Source: Magicicada septendecula (lineage: Eukaryota; Arthropoda; Insecta; Hemiptera; Cicadidae). From it: DNA of 64,000 nt. Positions 7,038 to 17,533 of the stretch are shown piece after piece. The translations under genes and the position numbers were made by a program. Under the pieces are notes generated by a model, which did no database searches, was not told where the DNA came from, and was given only the letters and a program-made list of their open reading frames with translations. Numbering within the stretch: the first letter of the stretch is position 1; every line of letters begins with the position of its first letter. The stretch spans positions 37,504 through 101,503 of the forward strand of contig JAWRYS010000713.1 of NCBI GenBank assembly GCA_034769895.1. Direction: 5' to 3'.

Positions 7038-8770
7038 CTTTTAGTCAGACTGCCATCATTTCGTAACGGTTTTTGTGTGGAAGGTGTAGTGGGGGTGGTG
7101 TGTGGAGGAAGGGGATTGGCGCAGGGATTCGACTTGATGTTTGTTTTTTGTAAAATTGTGTCAAAAAGTGTATGTGATTTATATTGCAATTGATCGTTGA
7201 GTATGTTGTTTGGTTGTGTTGTGTGGTGTTTATATATTTCGTATTGTTCAGTTGTGTTGAGTTTTCGGCCTTTAGGTAAGTAATGTAAAATTTCGAGATT
7301 GGTGTCTATGTTGGTGTAACTATGGTTTTCTGTGTGTATGTGTGTGGCAAATGCGGAGTGTATATTGTTGTTGGTTAGAGCTTTTAAATGTTCAGAATAA
7401 CGGGATGAAAAAGATCTTCCTGTCTGGCCGATGTAGAAACTATTGCAGTCATTACATTTTAATTTGTAAACACCTGTTTTGTTATATTTGTCTATGTCTG
7501 TGTTTGTATTATTGATGTGTTTTGTAATGGTATTGGTTGTTCTGTATGCTATTTTGTATTTGTGTTTTCTGAATGTGTTGGCGATTTTGTGTGTGTAGGA
7601 GTTGTGGTATGTGAGTGTGATGTATTTATTGTGTTGTGTGCTGATGGTATTTTGTGTTTTGTTGTTTTTGTTTTTGATGCGTTTGTGTAGCGTGTTTATT
7701 AAATTAGGGTTGTAACCGTTTTTGATTGCTATGTATTTTATTGTGTTGAGTTCGTCGGTGTAATCTTGTTTATTTAAGGGTATTTTAGTTAGTCTATGGA
7801 GCATATGGTTGAAGGCCGCATGTTTATGTTGTGTTGGGTGGTTTGATGTGTTGTGTATAACCATGTCAGTTGTGGTTGGTTTCCTGTATATTTTGTATGT
7901 GTGTATGTTGTTAGTTTTGTTAATTGTTAGGTCTAGAAAATTTATACTATTGTTTTGTTCAATTTCCAGTGTAAATTTTAATTTGTGGTGTATAGTGTTT
8001 ATGTATTTGTGGAAGTTTTCAACTTGTCTTGTGTTGCCTTTGAATAAAAGTAATATGTCATCTACATACCTGTGCCAATATATAATTTTGTTAGTGTATT
8101 TGTTGTTGTTTATTATGTGGTTCTGTTCTATGTTGTGTATATATATTTCTGCTAGTATTCCTGATATGGGGGAGCCCATTGGGAGACCTTCTGTTTGTGT
8201 GTATATCTTGTTATTGTATGTAAAGTAATTTTGTTCAGTTATTAGTTTGGTCAGTGTGATGATTTCTTGTATGTGTATTTCAGGTGTGTTGTTTTGTCTG
8301 AGTAGTTGTTCTAGTGTTTGGATGGTTTCTTTGATGGGGACATTAGTGTATAAATTGGTTATATCAAAAGATGCCAGAGTTGAGTTATGTGGGATATGGA
8401 TGTGTTCAGTTTTCTTGACTAGGTCTATGTTGTTTTTGATGGATGTGTTGTTACTGAGATTAATATTTTCTCTGATTATCTTGTCTAGTTGTTTTGCGAT
8501 TTTGTGGGAGGGTGCCTGTGTGTTGTTTATTAATGGTCTGATGGGAATGTTCGGTTTATGTATTTTTGGTAATGCATTTAGTATAGGGGGGTTAGGTTTT
8601 ATTTGTTTAAGGTATTTGGCGCTTTCTGGTTTGATTATATGTTTTGTGTTGTTTATAAACTTATTAATCTGTTTATGAAATTTTAGTGTGGGGTCTTTAT
8701 TTATTTCTGTTATATTATTATTTTCGTTGAAGAAATTTTCGATTTTAGTGTTTAATTGGTGTTTGTCCAT
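7034..8770 (-). CDS. PLE RT/GIY-YIG, copy 4
   Basis: 578 aa, identical to the reference as far as I can see. It sits below an intact N-terminal ORF (8977-9558), so this unit has no extra lesion beyond the shared -1 frame break. Confidence 0.95.
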   Translation of the reverse strand: MDKHQLNTKIENFFNENNNITEINKDPTLKFHKQINKFINNTKHIIKPESAKYLKQIKPNPPILNALPKIHKPNIPIRPLINNTQAPSHKIAKQLDKIIRENINLSNNTSIKNNIDLVKKTEHIHIPHNSTLASFDITNLYTNVPIKETIQTLEQLLRQNNTPEIHIQEIITLTKLITEQNYFTYNNKIYTQTEGLPMGSPISGILAEIYIHNIEQNHIINNNKYTNKIIYWHRYVDDILLLFKGNTRQVENFHKYINTIHHKLKFTLEIEQNNSINFLDLTINKTNNIHTYKIYRKPTTTDMVIHNTSNHPTQHKHAAFNHMLHRLTKIPLNKQDYTDELNTIKYIAIKNGYNPNLINTLHKRIKNKNNKTQNTISTQHNKYITLTYHNSYTHKIANTFRKHKYKIAYRTTNTITKHINNTNTDIDKYNKTGVYKLKCNDCNSFYIGQTGRSFSSRYSEHLKALTNNNIHSAFATHIHTENHSYTNIDTNLEILHYLPKGRKLNTTEQYEIYKHHTTQPNNILNDQLQYKSHTLFDTILQKTNIKSNPCANPLPPHTTPTTPSTQKPLRNDGSLTKS

Positions 8771-8976
8771 TATGACGCTAATGTTACCTTTGTCAGCTTT
8801 TAGGATTGTTGTGTTGTGTTCAAGTAACTTCTGTTTTACATTGTTAAGTGTTTTTATTTCATTGTTGTGTATTTTTGGTTTTGTATGTGTGTTTAGAAGT
8901 TTTCGTTTTATTTCGTGGCGAATCGGGTCCTGGTCATTAAAGTGCGTGTTTTGTACAGCTGTTTCTGCGTCTATGA

Positions 8977-9558
8977 TTATGTCACGTGTGTGTTTTTGTG
9001 ATTTTTGTTAGTTGCATTGTTATTTAAATTATGTTTCAGTCCTTTGTTTAATAAATCCATTTCATCCTTTGTGAAATTAATGGTTGTTGTATTAACTACG
9101 CGTGCGTGGAATTTGTATGTCGGTTCAGGGATAGATTCAATTGTGCGTGTTGTGAGGTTAGTTATTTTTTTGTTGTGTCTAGCTTGTATTGTCAATTTGA
9201 GTTTTTCTATGTTGTCTTGTGTGTGTTGTAGTGCATTTTCAAGTTCCGTGTGGTGTAATATTTGTGTGAGTTTCATGTGTAATTTATATGCCTGTTTGTT
9301 GAGTGTGTCTTTTTTATGGTATAAATAATTGATTATGTTATTTAGGTTTATTTGTTCTAATTTCCGTTTGGTTTGAAGTGCTGTATGTGTGTTTTGTTTT
9401 ATTGTAACTTGTGCGTGTGTTGGTATGATGTTGTGTTTTCGACAAGTTTTGTTGAATGCTATGTGTAAGGAAGTTTTTGTTACTTGTTGTTTGGCGTTTC
9501 TGTACTTATTGATGAAATACGCTTTATCTGCGGTATTATAGTTGTCTTGATTGTTCAT
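8977..9558 (-). CDS. PLE N-terminal ORF, copy 4 (intact)
   Basis: 193 aa from ATG. Long haplotype with Ala113 and KDEMDLLNKGLKH in frame. Its stop lies in the -1 overlap ahead of RT copy 4. Confidence 0.8.
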   Translation of the reverse strand: MNNQDNYNTADKAYFINKYRNAKQQVTKTSLHIAFNKTCRKHNIIPTHAQVTIKQNTHTALQTKRKLEQINLNNIINYLYHKKDTLNKQAYKLHMKLTQILHHTELENALQHTQDNIEKLKLTIQARHNKKITNLTTRTIESIPEPTYKFHARVVNTTTINFTKDEMDLLNKGLKHNLNNNATNKNHKNTHVT

Positions 9559-9629
9559 CTCTTCTTTCACAGCACTATCACTTTACTAAAAATGAACTTT
9601 ATCTTGTGAAAAACTTACTTTTTTCGTCG

Positions 9630-9662
9630 GACGCGTTTCGGCTTAGTATCCGCCTTCTTCAG
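9630..9662 (-). ncRNA. Hammerhead-like core, junction 4/5
   Basis: Core unchanged. Predicted cut between 9630 and 9629. Confidence 0.45.
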
Positions 9663-11395
9663 CTTTTAGTCAGACTGCCATCATTTCGTAACGGTTTTTG
9701 TGTGGAAGGTGTAGTGGGGGTGGTGTGTGGAGGAAGGGGATTGGCGCAGGGATTCGACTTGATGTTTGTTTTTTGTAAAATTGTGTCAAAAAGTGTATGT
9801 GATTTATATTGCAATTGATCGTTGAGTATGTTGTTTGGTTGTGTTGTGTGGTGTTTATATATTTCGTATTGTTCAGTTGTGTTGAGTTTTCGGCCTTTAG
9901 GTAAGTAATGTAAAATTTCGAGATTGGTGTCTATGTTGGTGTAACTATGGTTTTCTGTGTGTATGTGTGTGGCAAATGCGGAGTGTATATTGTTGTTGGT
10001 TAGAGCTTTTAAATGTTCAGAATAACGGGATGAAAAAGATCTTCCTGTCTGGCCGATGTAGAAACTATTGCAGTCATTACATTTTAATTTGTAAACACCT
10101 GTTTTGTTATATTTGTCTATGTCTGTGTTTGTATTATTGATGTGTTTTGTAATGGTATTGGTTGTTCTGTATGCTATTTTGTATTTGTGTTTTCTGAATG
10201 TGTTGGCGATTTTGTGTGTGTAGGAGTTGTGGTATGTGAGTGTGATGTATTTATTGTGTTGTGTGCTGATGGTATTTTGTGTTTTGTTGTTTTTGTTTTT
10301 GATGCGTTTGTGTAGCGTGTTTATTAAATTAGGGTTGTAACCGTTTTTGATTGCTATGTATTTTATTGTGTTGAGTTCGTCGGTGTAATCTTGTTTATTT
10401 AAGGGTATTTTAGTTAGTCTATGGAGCATATGGTTGAAGGCCGCATGTTTATGTTGTGTTGGGTGGTTTGATGTGTTGTGTATAACCATGTCAGTTGTGG
10501 TTGGTTTCCTGTATATTTTGTATGTGTGTATGTTGTTAGTTTTGTTAATTGTTAGGTCTAGAAAATTTATACTATTGTTTTGTTCAATTTCCAGTGTAAA
10601 TTTTAATTTGTGGTGTATAGTGTTTATGTATTTGTGGAAGTTTTCAACTTGTCTTGTGTTGCCTTTGAATAAAAGTAATATGTCATCTACATACCTGTGC
10701 CAATATATAATTTTGTTAGTGTATTTGTTGTTGTTTATTATGTGGTTCTGTTCTATGTTGTGTATATATATTTCTGCTAGTATTCCTGATATGGGGGAGC
10801 CCATTGGGAGACCTTCTGTTTGTGTGTATATCTTGTTATTGTATGTAAAGTAATTTTGTTCAGTTATTAGTTTGGTCAGTGTGATGATTTCTTGTATGTG
10901 TATTTCAGGTGTGTTGTTTTGTCTGAGTAGTTGTTCTAGTGTTTGGATGGTTTCTTTGATGGGGACATTAGTGTATAAATTGGTTATATCAAAAGATGCC
11001 AGAGTTGAGTTATGTGGGATATGGATGTGTTCAGTTTTCTTGACTAGGTCTATGTTGTTTTTGATGGATGTGTTGTTACTGAGATTAATATTTTCTCTGA
11101 TTATCTTGTCTAGTTGTTTTGCGATTTTGTGGGAGGGTGCCTGTGTGTTGTTTATTAATGGTCTGATGGGAATGTTCGGTTTATGTATTTTTGGTAATGC
11201 ATTTAGTATAGGGGGGTTAGGTTTTATTTGTTTAAGGTATTTGGCGCTTTCTGGTTTGATTATATGTTTTGTGTTGTTTATAAACTTATTAATCTGTTTA
11301 TGAAATTTTAGTGTGGGGTCTTTATTTATTTCTGTTATATTATTATTTTCGTTGAAGAAATTTTCGATTTTAGTGTTTAATTGGTGTTTGTCCAT
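9659..11395 (-). CDS. PLE RT/GIY-YIG, copy 5
   Basis: 578 aa, reference sequence, no amino acid difference noticed. Paired with an intact N-terminal ORF. Confidence 0.95.
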   Translation of the reverse strand: MDKHQLNTKIENFFNENNNITEINKDPTLKFHKQINKFINNTKHIIKPESAKYLKQIKPNPPILNALPKIHKPNIPIRPLINNTQAPSHKIAKQLDKIIRENINLSNNTSIKNNIDLVKKTEHIHIPHNSTLASFDITNLYTNVPIKETIQTLEQLLRQNNTPEIHIQEIITLTKLITEQNYFTYNNKIYTQTEGLPMGSPISGILAEIYIHNIEQNHIINNNKYTNKIIYWHRYVDDILLLFKGNTRQVENFHKYINTIHHKLKFTLEIEQNNSINFLDLTINKTNNIHTYKIYRKPTTTDMVIHNTSNHPTQHKHAAFNHMLHRLTKIPLNKQDYTDELNTIKYIAIKNGYNPNLINTLHKRIKNKNNKTQNTISTQHNKYITLTYHNSYTHKIANTFRKHKYKIAYRTTNTITKHINNTNTDIDKYNKTGVYKLKCNDCNSFYIGQTGRSFSSRYSEHLKALTNNNIHSAFATHIHTENHSYTNIDTNLEILHYLPKGRKLNTTEQYEIYKHHTTQPNNILNDQLQYKSHTLFDTILQKTNIKSNPCANPLPPHTTPTTPSTQKPLRNDGSLTKS

Positions 11396-11601
11396 TATGA
11401 CGCTAATGTTACCTTTGTCAGCTTTTAGGATTGTTGTGTTGTGTTCAAGTAACTTCTGTTTTACATTGTTAAGTGTTTTTATTTCATTGTTGTGTATTTT
11501 TGGTTTTGTATGTGTGTTTAGAAGTTTTCGTTTTATTTCGTGGCGAATCGGGTCCTGGTCATTAAAGTGCGTGTTTTGTACAGCTGTTTCTGCGTCTATG
11601 A

Positions 11602-12183
11602 TTATGTCACGTGTGTGTTTTTGTGATTTTTGTTAGTTGCATTGTTATTTAAATTATGTTTCAGTCCTTTGTTTAATAAATCCATTTCATCCTTTGTGAA
11701 ATTAATGGTTGTTGTATTAACTACGCGTGCGTGGAATTTGTATGTCGGTTCAGGGATAGATTCAATTGTGCGTGTTGTGAGGTTAGTTATTTTTTTGTTG
11801 TGTCTAGCTTGTATTGTCAATTTGAGTTTTTCTATGTTGTCTTGTGTGTGTTGTAGTGCATTTTCAAGTTCCGTGTGGTGTAATATTTGTGTGAGTTTCA
11901 TGTGTAATTTATATGCCTGTTTGTTGAGTGTGTCTTTTTTATGGTATAAATAATTGATTATGTTATTTAGGTTTATTTGTTCTAATTTCCGTTTGGTTTG
12001 AAGTGCTGTATGTGTGTTTTGTTTTATTGTAACTTGTGCGTGTGTTGGTATGATGTTGTGTTTTCGACAAGTTTTGTTGAATGCTATGTGTAAGGAAGTT
12101 TTTGTTACTTGTTGTTTGGCGTTTCTGTACTTATTGATGAAATACGCTTTATCTGCGGTATTATAGTTGTCTTGATTGTTCAT
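11602..12183 (-). CDS. PLE N-terminal ORF, copy 5 (intact)
   Basis: Long haplotype, 193 aa from ATG, same protein as copy 2. Copies 4, 5 and 6 form a run of three successive units with this haplotype. Confidence 0.8.
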   Translation of the reverse strand: MNNQDNYNTADKAYFINKYRNAKQQVTKTSLHIAFNKTCRKHNIIPTHAQVTIKQNTHTALQTKRKLEQINLNNIINYLYHKKDTLNKQAYKLHMKLTQILHHTELENALQHTQDNIEKLKLTIQARHNKKITNLTTRTIESIPEPTYKFHARVVNTTTINFTKDEMDLLNKGLKHNLNNNATNKNHKNTHVT

Positions 12184-12254
12184 CTCTTCTTTCACAGCAC
12201 TATCACTTTACTAAAAATGAACTTTATCTTGTGAAAAACTTACTTTTTTCGTCG

Positions 12255-12287
12255 GACGCGTTTCGGCTTAGTATCCGCCTTCTTCAG
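12255..12287 (-). ncRNA. Hammerhead-like core, junction 5/6
   Basis: Core unchanged. Predicted cut between 12255 and 12254. Confidence 0.45.
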
Positions 12288-14020
12288 CTTTTAGTCAGAC
12301 TGCCATCATTTCGTAACGGTTTTTGTGTGGAAGGTGTAGTGGGGGTGGTGTGTGGAGGAAGGGGATTGGCGCAGGGATTCGACTTGATGTTTGTTTTTTG
12401 TAAAATTGTGTCAAAAAGTGTATGTGATTTATATTGCAATTGATCGTTGAGTATGTTGTTTGGTTGTGTTGTGTGGTGTTTATATATTTCGTATTGTTCA
12501 GTTGTGTTGAGTTTTCGGCCTTTAGGTAAGTAATGTAAAATTTCGAGATTGGTGTCTATGTTGGTGTAACTATGGTTTTCTGTGTGTATGTGTGTGGCAA
12601 ATGCGGAGTGTATATTGTTGTTGGTTAGAGCTTTTAAATGTTCAGAATAACGGGATGAAAAAGATCTTCCTGTCTGGCCGATGTAGAAACTATTGCAGTC
12701 ATTACATTTTAATTTGTAAACACCTGTTTTGTTATATTTGTCTATGTCTGTGTTTGTATTATTGATGTGTTTTGTAATGGTATTGGTTGTTCTGTATGCT
12801 ATTTTGTATTTGTGTTTTCTGAATGTGTTGGCGATTTTGTGTGTGTAGGAGTTGTGGTATGTGAGTGTGATGTATTTATTGTGTTGTGTGCTGATGGTAT
12901 TTTGTGTTTTGTTGTTTTTGTTTTTGATGCGTTTGTGTAGCGTGTTTATTAAATTAGGGTTGTAACCGTTTTTGATTGCTATGTATTTTATTGTGTTGAG
13001 TTCGTCGGTGTAATCTTGTTTATTTAAGGGTATTTTAGTTAGTCTATGGAGCATATGGTTGAAGGCCGCATGTTTATGTTGTGTTGGGTGGTTTGATGTG
13101 TTGTGTATAACCATGTCAGTTGTGGTTGGTTTCCTGTATATTTTGTATGTGTGTATGTTGTTAGTTTTGTTAATTGTTAGGTCTAGAAAATTTATACTAT
13201 TGTTTTGTTCAATTTCCAGTGTAAATTTTAATTTGTGGTGTATAGTGTTTATGTATTTGTGGAAGTTTTCAACTTGTCTTGTGTTGCCTTTGAATAAAAG
13301 TAATATGTCATCTACATACCTGTGCCAATATATAATTTTGTTAGTGTATTTGTTGTTGTTTATTATGTGGTTCTGTTCTATGTTGTGTATATATATTTCT
13401 GCTAGTATTCCTGATATGGGGGAGCCCATTGGGAGACCTTCTGTTTGTGTGTATATCTTGTTATTGTATGTAAAGTAATTTTGTTCAGTTATTAGTTTGG
13501 TCAGTGTGATGATTTCTTGTATGTGTATTTCAGGTGTGTTGTTTTGTCTGAGTAGTTGTTCTAGTGTTTGGATGGTTTCTTTGATGGGGACATTAGTGTA
13601 TAAATTGGTTATATCAAAAGATGCCAGAGTTGAGTTATGTGGGATATGGATGTGTTCAGTTTTCTTGACTAGGTCTATGTTGTTTTTGATGGATGTGTTG
13701 TTACTGAGATTAATATTTTCTCTGATTATCTTGTCTAGTTGTTTTGCGATTTTGTGGGAGGGTGCCTGTGTGTTGTTTATTAATGGTCTGATGGGAATGT
13801 TCGGTTTATGTATTTTTGGTAATGCATTTAGTATAGGGGGGTTAGGTTTTATTTGTTTAAGGTATTTGGCGCTTTCTGGTTTGATTATATGTTTTGTGTT
13901 GTTTATAAACTTATTAATCTGTTTATGAAATTTTAGTGTGGGGTCTTTATTTATTTCTGTTATATTATTATTTTCGTTGAAGAAATTTTCGATTTTAGTG
14001 TTTAATTGGTGTTTGTCCAT
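12284..14020 (-). CDS. PLE RT/GIY-YIG, copy 6
   Basis: 578 aa, reference sequence. Third consecutive unit whose N-terminal ORF is also intact. Confidence 0.95.
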   Translation of the reverse strand: MDKHQLNTKIENFFNENNNITEINKDPTLKFHKQINKFINNTKHIIKPESAKYLKQIKPNPPILNALPKIHKPNIPIRPLINNTQAPSHKIAKQLDKIIRENINLSNNTSIKNNIDLVKKTEHIHIPHNSTLASFDITNLYTNVPIKETIQTLEQLLRQNNTPEIHIQEIITLTKLITEQNYFTYNNKIYTQTEGLPMGSPISGILAEIYIHNIEQNHIINNNKYTNKIIYWHRYVDDILLLFKGNTRQVENFHKYINTIHHKLKFTLEIEQNNSINFLDLTINKTNNIHTYKIYRKPTTTDMVIHNTSNHPTQHKHAAFNHMLHRLTKIPLNKQDYTDELNTIKYIAIKNGYNPNLINTLHKRIKNKNNKTQNTISTQHNKYITLTYHNSYTHKIANTFRKHKYKIAYRTTNTITKHINNTNTDIDKYNKTGVYKLKCNDCNSFYIGQTGRSFSSRYSEHLKALTNNNIHSAFATHIHTENHSYTNIDTNLEILHYLPKGRKLNTTEQYEIYKHHTTQPNNILNDQLQYKSHTLFDTILQKTNIKSNPCANPLPPHTTPTTPSTQKPLRNDGSLTKS

Positions 14021-14226
14021 TATGACGCTAATGTTACCTTTGTCAGCTTTTAGGATTGTTGTGTTGTGTTCAAGTAACTTCTGTTTTACATTGTTAAGTG
14101 TTTTTATTTCATTGTTGTGTATTTTTGGTTTTGTATGTGTGTTTAGAAGTTTTCGTTTTATTTCGTGGCGAATCGGGTCCTGGTCATTAAAGTGCGTGTT
14201 TTGTACAGCTGTTTCTGCGTCTATGA

Positions 14227-14808
14227 TTATGTCACGTGTGTGTTTTTGTGATTTTTGTTAGTTGCATTGTTATTTAAATTATGTTTCAGTCCTTTGTTTA
14301 ATAAATCCATTTCATCCTTTGTGAAATTAATGGTTGTTGTATTAACTACGCGTGCGTGGAATTTGTATGTCGGTTCAGGGATAGATTCAATTGTGCGTGT
14401 TGTGAGGTTAGTTATTTTTTTGTTGTGTCTAGCTTGTATTGTCAATTTGAGTTTTTCTATGTTGTCTTGTGTGTGTTGTAGTGCATTTTCAAGTTCCGTG
14501 TGGTGTAATATTTGTGTGAGTTTCATGTGTAATTTATATGCCTGTTTGTTGAGTGTGTCTTTTTTATGGTATAAATAATTGATTATGTTATTTAGGTTTA
14601 TTTGTTCTAATTTCCGTTTGGTTTGAAGTGCTGTATGTGTGTTTTGTTTTATTGTAACTTGTGCGTGTGTTGGTATGATGTTGTGTTTTCGACAAGTTTT
14701 GTTGAATGCTATGTGTAAGGAAGTTTTTGTTACTTGTTGTTTGGCGTTTCTGTACTTATTGATGAAATACGCTTTATCTGCGGTATTATAGTTGTCTTGA
14801 TTGTTCAT
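14227..14808 (-). CDS. PLE N-terminal ORF, copy 6 (intact)
   Basis: Long haplotype, 193 aa from ATG, protein as copy 2. Confidence 0.8.
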   Translation of the reverse strand: MNNQDNYNTADKAYFINKYRNAKQQVTKTSLHIAFNKTCRKHNIIPTHAQVTIKQNTHTALQTKRKLEQINLNNIINYLYHKKDTLNKQAYKLHMKLTQILHHTELENALQHTQDNIEKLKLTIQARHNKKITNLTTRTIESIPEPTYKFHARVVNTTTINFTKDEMDLLNKGLKHNLNNNATNKNHKNTHVT

Positions 14809-14879
14809 CTCTTCTTTCACAGCACTATCACTTTACTAAAAATGAACTTTATCTTGTGAAAAACTTACTTTTTTCGTCG

Positions 14880-14912
14880 GACGCGTTTCGGCTTAGTATC
14901 CGCCTTCTTCAG
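14880..14912 (-). ncRNA. Hammerhead-like core, junction 6/7
   Basis: Core unchanged. Predicted cut between 14880 and 14879. Confidence 0.45.
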
Positions 14913-16642
14913 CTTTTAGTCAGACTGCCATCATTTCGTAACGGTTTTTGTGTGGAAGGTGTAGTGGGGGTGGTGTGTGGAGGAAGGGGATTGGCGCAGG
15001 GATTCGACTTGATGTTTGTTTTTTGTAAAATTGTGTCAAAAAGTGTATGTGATTTATATTGCAATTGATCGTTGAGTATGTTGTTTGGTTGTGTTGTGTG
15101 GTGTTTATATATTTCGTATTGTTCAGTTGTGTTGAGTTTTCGGCCTTTAGGTAAGTAATGTAAAATTTCGAGATTGGTGTCTATGTTGGTGTAACTATGG
15201 TTTTCTGTGTGTATGTGTGTGGCAAATGCGGAGTGTATATTGTTGTTGGTTAGAGCTTTTAAATGTTCAGAATAACGGGATGAAAAAGATCTTCCTGTCT
15301 GGCCGATGTAGAAACTATTGCAGTCATTACATTTTAATTTGTAAACACCTGTTTTGTTATATTTGTCTATGTCTGTGTTTGTATTATTGATGTGTTTTGT
15401 AATGGTATTGGTTGTTCTGTATGCTATTTTGTATTTGTGTTTTCTGAATGTGTTGGCGATTTTGTGTGTGTAGGAGTTGTGGTATGTGAGTGTGATGTAT
15501 TTATTGTGTTGTGTGCTGATGGTATTTTGTGTTTTGTTGTTTTTGTTTTTGATGCGTTTGTGTAGCGTGTTTATTAAATTAGGGTTGTAACCGTTTTTGA
15601 TTGCTATGTATTTTATTGTGTTGAGTTCGTCAGTGTAATCTTGTTTATTTAAGGGTATTTTAGTTAGTCTATGGAGCATATGGTTGAAGGCCGCATGTTT
15701 ATGTTGTGTTGGGTGGTTTGATGTGTTGTGTATAACCATGTCAGTTGTGGTTGGTTTCCTGTATATTTTGTATGTGTGTATGTTGTTAGTTTTGTTAATT
15801 GTTAGGTCTAGAAAATTTATACTATTGTTTTGTTCAATTTCCAGTGTAAATTTTAATTTGTGGTGTATAGTGTTTATGTATTTGTGGAAGTTTTCAACTT
15901 GTCTTGTGTTGCCTTTGAATAAAAGTAATATGTCATCTACATACCTGTGCCAATATATAATTTTGTTAGTGTATTTGTTGTTGTTTATTATGTGGTTCTG
16001 TTCTATGTTGTGTATATATATTTCTGCTAGTATTCCTGATATGGGGGAGCCCATTGGGAGACCTTCTGTTTGTGTGTATATCTTGTTATTGTATGTAAAG
16101 TAATTTTGTTCAGTTATTAGTTTGGTCAGTGTGATGATTTCTTGTATGTGTATTTCAGGTGTGTTGTTTTGTCTGAGTAGTTGTTCTAGTGTTTGGATGG
16201 TTTCTTTGATGGGGACATTAGTGTATAAATTGGTTATATCAAAAGATGCCAGAGTTGAGTTATGTGGGATATGGATGTGTTCAGTTTTCTTGACTAGGTC
16301 TATGTTGTTTTTGATGGATGTGTTGTTACTGAGATTAATATTTTCTCTGATTATCTTGTCTAGTTGTTTTGCGATTTTGTGGGAGGGTGCCTGTGTGTTG
16401 TTTATTAATGGTCTGATGGGAATGTTCGGTTTATGTATTTTTGGTAATGCATTTAGTATAGGGGGGTTAGGTTTTATTTGTTTAAGGTATTTGGCGCTTT
16501 CTGGTTTGATTATATGTTTTGTGTTGTTTATAAACTTATTAATCTGTTTATGAAATTTTAGTGTGGGGTCTTTATTTATTTCTGTTATATTATTTTCGTT
16601 GAAGAAATTTTCGATTTTAGTGTTTAATTGGTGTTTGTCCAT
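14909..16642 (-). CDS. PLE RT/GIY-YIG, copy 7 (577 aa)
   Basis: One Asn is lost from the NNN run at residues 17-19 by a 3-bp contraction. The silent change G to A at 15632 and the triplet loss are shared with copy 10, 7871 bp away. Catalytic motifs intact. Confidence 0.94.
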   Translation of the reverse strand: MDKHQLNTKIENFFNENNITEINKDPTLKFHKQINKFINNTKHIIKPESAKYLKQIKPNPPILNALPKIHKPNIPIRPLINNTQAPSHKIAKQLDKIIRENINLSNNTSIKNNIDLVKKTEHIHIPHNSTLASFDITNLYTNVPIKETIQTLEQLLRQNNTPEIHIQEIITLTKLITEQNYFTYNNKIYTQTEGLPMGSPISGILAEIYIHNIEQNHIINNNKYTNKIIYWHRYVDDILLLFKGNTRQVENFHKYINTIHHKLKFTLEIEQNNSINFLDLTINKTNNIHTYKIYRKPTTTDMVIHNTSNHPTQHKHAAFNHMLHRLTKIPLNKQDYTDELNTIKYIAIKNGYNPNLINTLHKRIKNKNNKTQNTISTQHNKYITLTYHNSYTHKIANTFRKHKYKIAYRTTNTITKHINNTNTDIDKYNKTGVYKLKCNDCNSFYIGQTGRSFSSRYSEHLKALTNNNIHSAFATHIHTENHSYTNIDTNLEILHYLPKGRKLNTTEQYEIYKHHTTQPNNILNDQLQYKSHTLFDTILQKTNIKSNPCANPLPPHTTPTTPSTQKPLRNDGSLTKS

Positions 16643-17033
16643 TATGACGCTAATGTTACCTTTGTCAGCTTTTAGGATTGTTGTGTTGTGTTCAAGTAAC
16701 TTCTGTTTTACATTGTTAAGTGTTTTTATTTCATTGTTGTGTATTTTTGGTTTTGTATGTGTGTTTAGAAGTTTTCGTTTTATTTCGTGGCGAATCGGGT
16801 CCTGGTCATTAAAGTGCGTGTTTTGTACAGCTGTTTCTGCGTCTATGATTATGTCACGTGTGTGTTTTTGTGATTTTTGTTAGTTGCATTGTTATTTAAA
16901 TTATGTTTCAGTCCTTTGTTTAATAAATCCATTTCATCCTTTGTGAAATTAATGGTTGTTGTATTAACTACGCGTGCGTGGAATTTGTATGTCGGTTCAG
17001 GGATAGATTCAATTGTGCGTGTTGTGAGGTTAG

Positions 17034-17429
17034 TTATTTTTTTGTTGTGTCTAGCTTGATTGTCAATTTGAGTTTTCCTATGTTGTCTTGTGTGTGTTGT
17101 AGTACATTTTCAAGTTCCGTGTGGTGTAATATTTGTGTGAGTTTCATGTGTAATTTATATGCCTGTTTGTTGAGTGTGTCTTTTTTATGGTATAAATAAT
17201 TGATTATGTTATTTAGGTTTATTTGTTCTAATTTCCGTTTGGTTTGAAGTGCTGTATGTGTGTTTTGTTTTATTGTAACTTGTGCGTGTGTTGGTATGAT
17301 GTTGTGTTTTCGACAAGTTTTGTTGAATGCTATGTGTAAGGAAGTTTTTGTTACTTGTTGTTTGGCGTTTCTGTACTTATTGATGAAATACGCTTTATCT
17401 GCGGTATTATAGTTGTCTTGATTGTTCAT
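17034..17429 (-). pseudogene. PLE N-terminal ORF, copy 7, truncated
   Basis: Short haplotype with additional E122G close to the frameshift. The same extra change is seen only in copy 10. Confidence 0.8.
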
Positions 17430-17500
17430 CTCTTCTTTCACAGCACTATCACTTTACTAAAAATGAACTTTATCTTGTGAAAAACTTACTTTTTTCGTCG

Positions 17501-17533
17501 GACGCGTTTCGGCTTAGTATCCGCCTTCTTCAG
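17501..17533 (-). ncRNA. Hammerhead-like core, junction 7/8
   Basis: Core unchanged. Predicted cut between 17501 and 17500. Confidence 0.45.
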